From the NCBI RefSeq assembly GCF_004104375.1, contig NZ_QOVM01000002.1, forward strand, positions 620,001-684,000: a stretch of 64,000 bases of DNA, given 5' to 3'. Made by a program: the position numbers and the translations under genes. Positions within the stretch are counted from its first letter, which is position 1; each line of letters opens with the position of its first letter. The stretch is from Leeuwenhoekiella aequorea (GTDB taxonomy: Bacteria > Bacteroidota > Bacteroidia > Flavobacteriales > Flavobacteriaceae). Positions 61,750 to 64,000 of the stretch are shown here, piece by piece. The notes below the pieces were generated by a model, which worked only from the letters and a program-made list of their open reading frames with translations, made no database searches and was not told the origin of the DNA.

Positions 61750-64000
61750 CTAACCCATAAGATTTACAACGGCAAAATTCTTACTAAGTTTCAGGCACTT
61801 ACCATCATTTTCCAGGATGTTTAAATCATATTCTACATTGTCTACTGTAATTGTTTTAATTTCAAAAGACAACCCAATCAGATTCAATTTAATAGTGTCG
61901 TAAGAAGTATCATATGTTCCTGATTTATGTTGTTGAATAGTAAGTTCACCCTCTTTACCCGTAAGATTAAAATTGCGTAAACTATATCTTCCCTTCTTGT
62001 AGTCATACCCATCATTACCATCTTCATAAACCTGAGAAGCTTCTTTACCTATCTTGAAATACACGTCTAACTTAAGCTCGGTAATAACTTTTTCTTCTAC
62101 ATATTGCTGAACAGGATATCTAGGTATAATTGCACCTTCTTTTACAAACATGGGAATACGATCTAGATCTGCATCGACCCATAATTCACGACCTCCTTCG
62201 ATTATCGAGTTATCCCAGAAGTTATACCACGTTCCTCGTGCCAAGTACATACGTCTTCCCTTAGAATTAGGCTCGAGAATAGGGCAAACCAGTATACAAT
62301 TTCCAAAGATAAATTCGTCTGTACGGTAATTTGTATGAGGATCTTCCTGATCATAATATACTAGTGGCTTTATCATAGGTATTCCTTTTGTAGAATACTC
62401 ATAAAACATCGTATATAGGTAGGGTAAAAATGTATAACGCATTTCAATAAATGCGCGGGTGATATTTGTAATTTCATCTCCAAAAGCCCAAGGTTCTTGA
62501 TCACCATGATGCCCAGAAGAATGTACTCTGCAAAATGGATGAAAAACACCAAGCTGAATCCATCTTGCAAACAACTCGCCAGTAGGCTGTTCTGCAAACC
62601 CACCTATATCTGTACCAGTAAATGACATCCCTGATAAACACATCCGCTGTACTTGGTTGTTTGCAATCCATAGATGTTCCCAGGTAGCAACATTATCACC
62701 GGTCCATGAACTAGTATAACGTTGTGCCCCACTGTATGCAGAGCGTGTGATTACAAGTGGCCTTTTAGGATATACATATTTTTTAACACCTTCATAAGTG
62801 GCCCGGGCCATTTGAGTTCCATACACGTTATGTGCTTTTCGATGACTGCAAGGATGACCATCATAATCGTGCCTTACATCATCAGGAAATGTCTTACCGG
62901 GAACTTCCATAACTGCCGGTTCGTTCATGTCATTCCATACACCACGAACCCCTATATCTCCTACAATATCTTTAAAGAGTCCTGCCCACCAATCCCTAAC
63001 TTCAGGATTAGTAAAATCTGGAAAAGCACATTCTCCCGGCCAAACTTTCCCAACCATATAGGGTCCGTCTGCGCGTTTACAGAAATAATCGTTTTCTAAG
63101 CCTTCCTGATATACCCAATAGTCAGGGTCAATTTTAATCCCTGGATCAATTATTACAATTGTTTTAAAACCGTCTGCTTCAAGCTCTCCAATCATGCGCT
63201 TAGGATCTGGAAAATATTCTTTATTCCAGGTAAAGCATCGAAAGCCTTCCATATAATCGATATCCAAATAGATACCATCACACGGAATTCGCAAATCTCT
63301 AAATTTTTGTGCCAAAGCTTTTACTGTACTCTCCGGAAAGTAGCTCCATTTACACTGTTGAAAACCTAAACTCCATAATGGTGGTAAATCTGGTTTTCCG
63401 GTAAGGTGCGTGTAGTTTGCTACCACATCGCTCATGCTAGGACCATAAAAAAAGTAATAATTCATCTCACCACCAGGAGCCCAAAAACTTGTCACATCAA
63501 GACGTTCTTGACAAAAGTCGAAATTGGTTTTAAAGCTATTATCAAAAAAAATTCCGTAAGCCTTTTTTTCCTTTAACCCAATGTAGAATGGTACCGATTT
63601 GTAAATAGGATCTGTATCTTTTCCGAAGGCATAAGAATCTGTTGCCCAGTTAGTAAATTTTTTACCTCGTAAATTGAGATGTACCGGTTTATCTCCTAAT
63701 CCAAAAAATGTCTCACCAGGATGCGCCCGTTTACCCATTTTGACGATATTTCCGCCTAGCGTAAAGCTTTCTTCATAATGAAACCCAATCTCATCTTCAT
63801 TTATTAAATGGCCTTCTTTATCAAGTATTTTTGTCTGTAAACTTATCTTTTCAATCTTGATAATAAGCTTAGCAGTAGTAACGATATGATAGTTTTTGTT
63901 TTCGGTGAGTTCTAGATGATTATAGCCCGTATAACTATCAGTATCAATCGCGTAAGAAAAGTCATCTTCTAAAATTCCGCGAGTTCCATATCTAAAGCGT
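61750..64000 (-). CDS. GH31 family alpha-glucosidase, N-terminus outside the window
   Basis: The frame stays open to the window end, so at least 750 residues are seen and the true start lies beyond. The visible N-terminal part is the GH31 beta-sandwich, reaching PGETFFGLGDKP. The (beta/alpha)8 barrel carries FQQCKWSYFPESTVKAL, DGIYLDIDYMEGFRCFTWN, the nucleophile motif GVWNDMNEP (Asp after WN), and the acid/base Asp in SSWTGDN. A C-terminal beta region (QVYEDGNDGYDYKKGRYSLRNF) matches DUF5110. No signal can be assessed. It acts on alpha-glucosides such as starch or maltose fragments. No susCD pair is in the window. Confidence 0.92.
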   Translation of the reverse strand, partial: RFRYGTRGILEDDFSYAIDTDSYTGYNHLELTENKNYHIVTTAKLIIKIEKISLQTKILDKEGHLINEDEIGFHYEESFTLGGNIVKMGKRAHPGETFFGLGDKPVHLNLRGKKFTNWATDSYAFGKDTDPIYKSVPFYIGLKEKKAYGIFFDNSFKTNFDFCQERLDVTSFWAPGGEMNYYFFYGPSMSDVVANYTHLTGKPDLPPLWSLGFQQCKWSYFPESTVKALAQKFRDLRIPCDGIYLDIDYMEGFRCFTWNKEYFPDPKRMIGELEADGFKTIVIIDPGIKIDPDYWVYQEGLENDYFCKRADGPYMVGKVWPGECAFPDFTNPEVRDWWAGLFKDIVGDIGVRGVWNDMNEPAVMEVPGKTFPDDVRHDYDGHPCSHRKAHNVYGTQMARATYEGVKKYVYPKRPLVITRSAYSGAQRYTSSWTGDNVATWEHLWIANNQVQRMCLSGMSFTGTDIGGFAEQPTGELFARWIQLGVFHPFCRVHSSGHHGDQEPWAFGDEITNITRAFIEMRYTFLPYLYTMFYEYSTKGIPMIKPLVYYDQEDPHTNYRTDEFIFGNCILVCPILEPNSKGRRMYLARGTWYNFWDNSIIEGGRELWVDADLDRIPMFVKEGAIIPRYPVQQYVEEKVITELKLDVYFKIGKEASQVYEDGNDGYDYKKGRYSLRNFNLTGKEGELTIQQHKSGTYDTSYDTIKLNLIGLSFEIKTITVDNVEYDLNILENDGKCLKLSKNFAVVNLMG

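Noticed and set aside
62722-63099. Open frame of 125 codons antisense to the GH31 gene
   Set aside because: It is contained in the catalytic domain of the glucosidase on the other strand, with Cys/Ile/His-rich sequence unlike a real protein of this genome.
1-64000. Insertion sequences, prophage, integrase, toxin-antitoxin or defence genes, tRNA genes
   Set aside because: None could be supported: all substantial open frames on both strands belong to recognisable chromosomal families, base composition is even, and no tRNA-like cloverleaf was noticed in the spacers.

Overview
The window comes from a low-GC member of the Bacteroidota, most likely a marine or free-living Flavobacteriaceae. The evidence is type IX secretion (PorQ and a C-terminal sorting-domain cargo), TonB-dependent receptors with carboxypeptidase-regulatory-like N-termini, a BtuG-like B12 capture lipoprotein, tandem DUF4252 proteins, GlmU-family and VIT-family proteins, and Bacteroidota-type promoters (TTTG - 19 to 21 nt - TAnnTTTG). 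Start codons are mostly preceded by A-rich sequence rather than a Shine-Dalgarno motif. The genus cannot be fixed from this sequence. The window is chromosomal core: I see no insertion sequence, prophage, CRISPR array, tRNA or rRNA.

Layout. 0-6.5 kb: end of an Omp85-like barrel gene, an MBL-fold/rhodanese sulfur protein with a secreted rhodanese, mocA-like and rpiA on the minus strand, and divergent genes for a two-subunit Tat-exported molybdenum hydroxylase. 6.5-9.8 kb: siderophore-type TonB receptor and a VIT/CCC1 metal transporter. 9.9-19.8 kb: rdgB, a DEAD-box helicase with an attenuator-like leader, a CarboxypepD-reg protein, trmH, a sirtuin, purB, and pta-ackA. 20-22 kb: ECF sigma operon 1 (sigma, anti-sigma-like protein, two DUF4252 proteins). 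22-25 kb: two tandem S41 protease lipoproteins. 25-31.4 kb: a vitamin B12 uptake locus with a cobalamin riboswitch, btuB plus a BtuG-like lipoprotein on one strand and btuF-btuC-btuD on the other. 31.5-34.4 kb: rmuC, a small membrane protein, a thioesterase and a T9SS cargo. 34.5-37.7 kb: carB and the short gene rpmH. 37.9-50.5 kb: TPR protein, thioredoxin-like protein, lytic transglycosylase, hydrolases, mtaB, a peptide-binding lipoprotein, a GlmU-like protein, rpsA and an aldehyde dehydrogenase. 50.7-56.2 kb: MFS transporter, cmk, porQ and lon. 56.4-59.4 kb: ECF sigma operon 2 (sigma, anti-sigma-like protein, two beta-repeat envelope proteins). 59.4-64 kb: UMF1-type MFS transporter, M48 lipoprotein peptidase and a GH31 alpha-glucosidase cut by the window end.

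The most interesting observations are these. (i) Both ECF operons have the same promoter architecture just upstream of the sigma gene (TGTAAC, 16 nt, C[G/A]TCTT), which suggests autoregulation and possibly shared promoter recognition by two envelope-stress modules. (ii) A hairpin followed by a T-run sits in the very short leader of the DEAD-box helicase gene. (iii) A 100-nt imperfect inverted repeat of unknown nature lies between the convergent purB and ackA. (iv) Several proteins have lost family hallmarks: CarB without its regulatory C-terminal domain, a sirtuin with an incomplete zinc site, and a thioredoxin-like protein lacking the resolving cysteine and the cis-proline. No clearly new multi-gene system of the defence type is visible.
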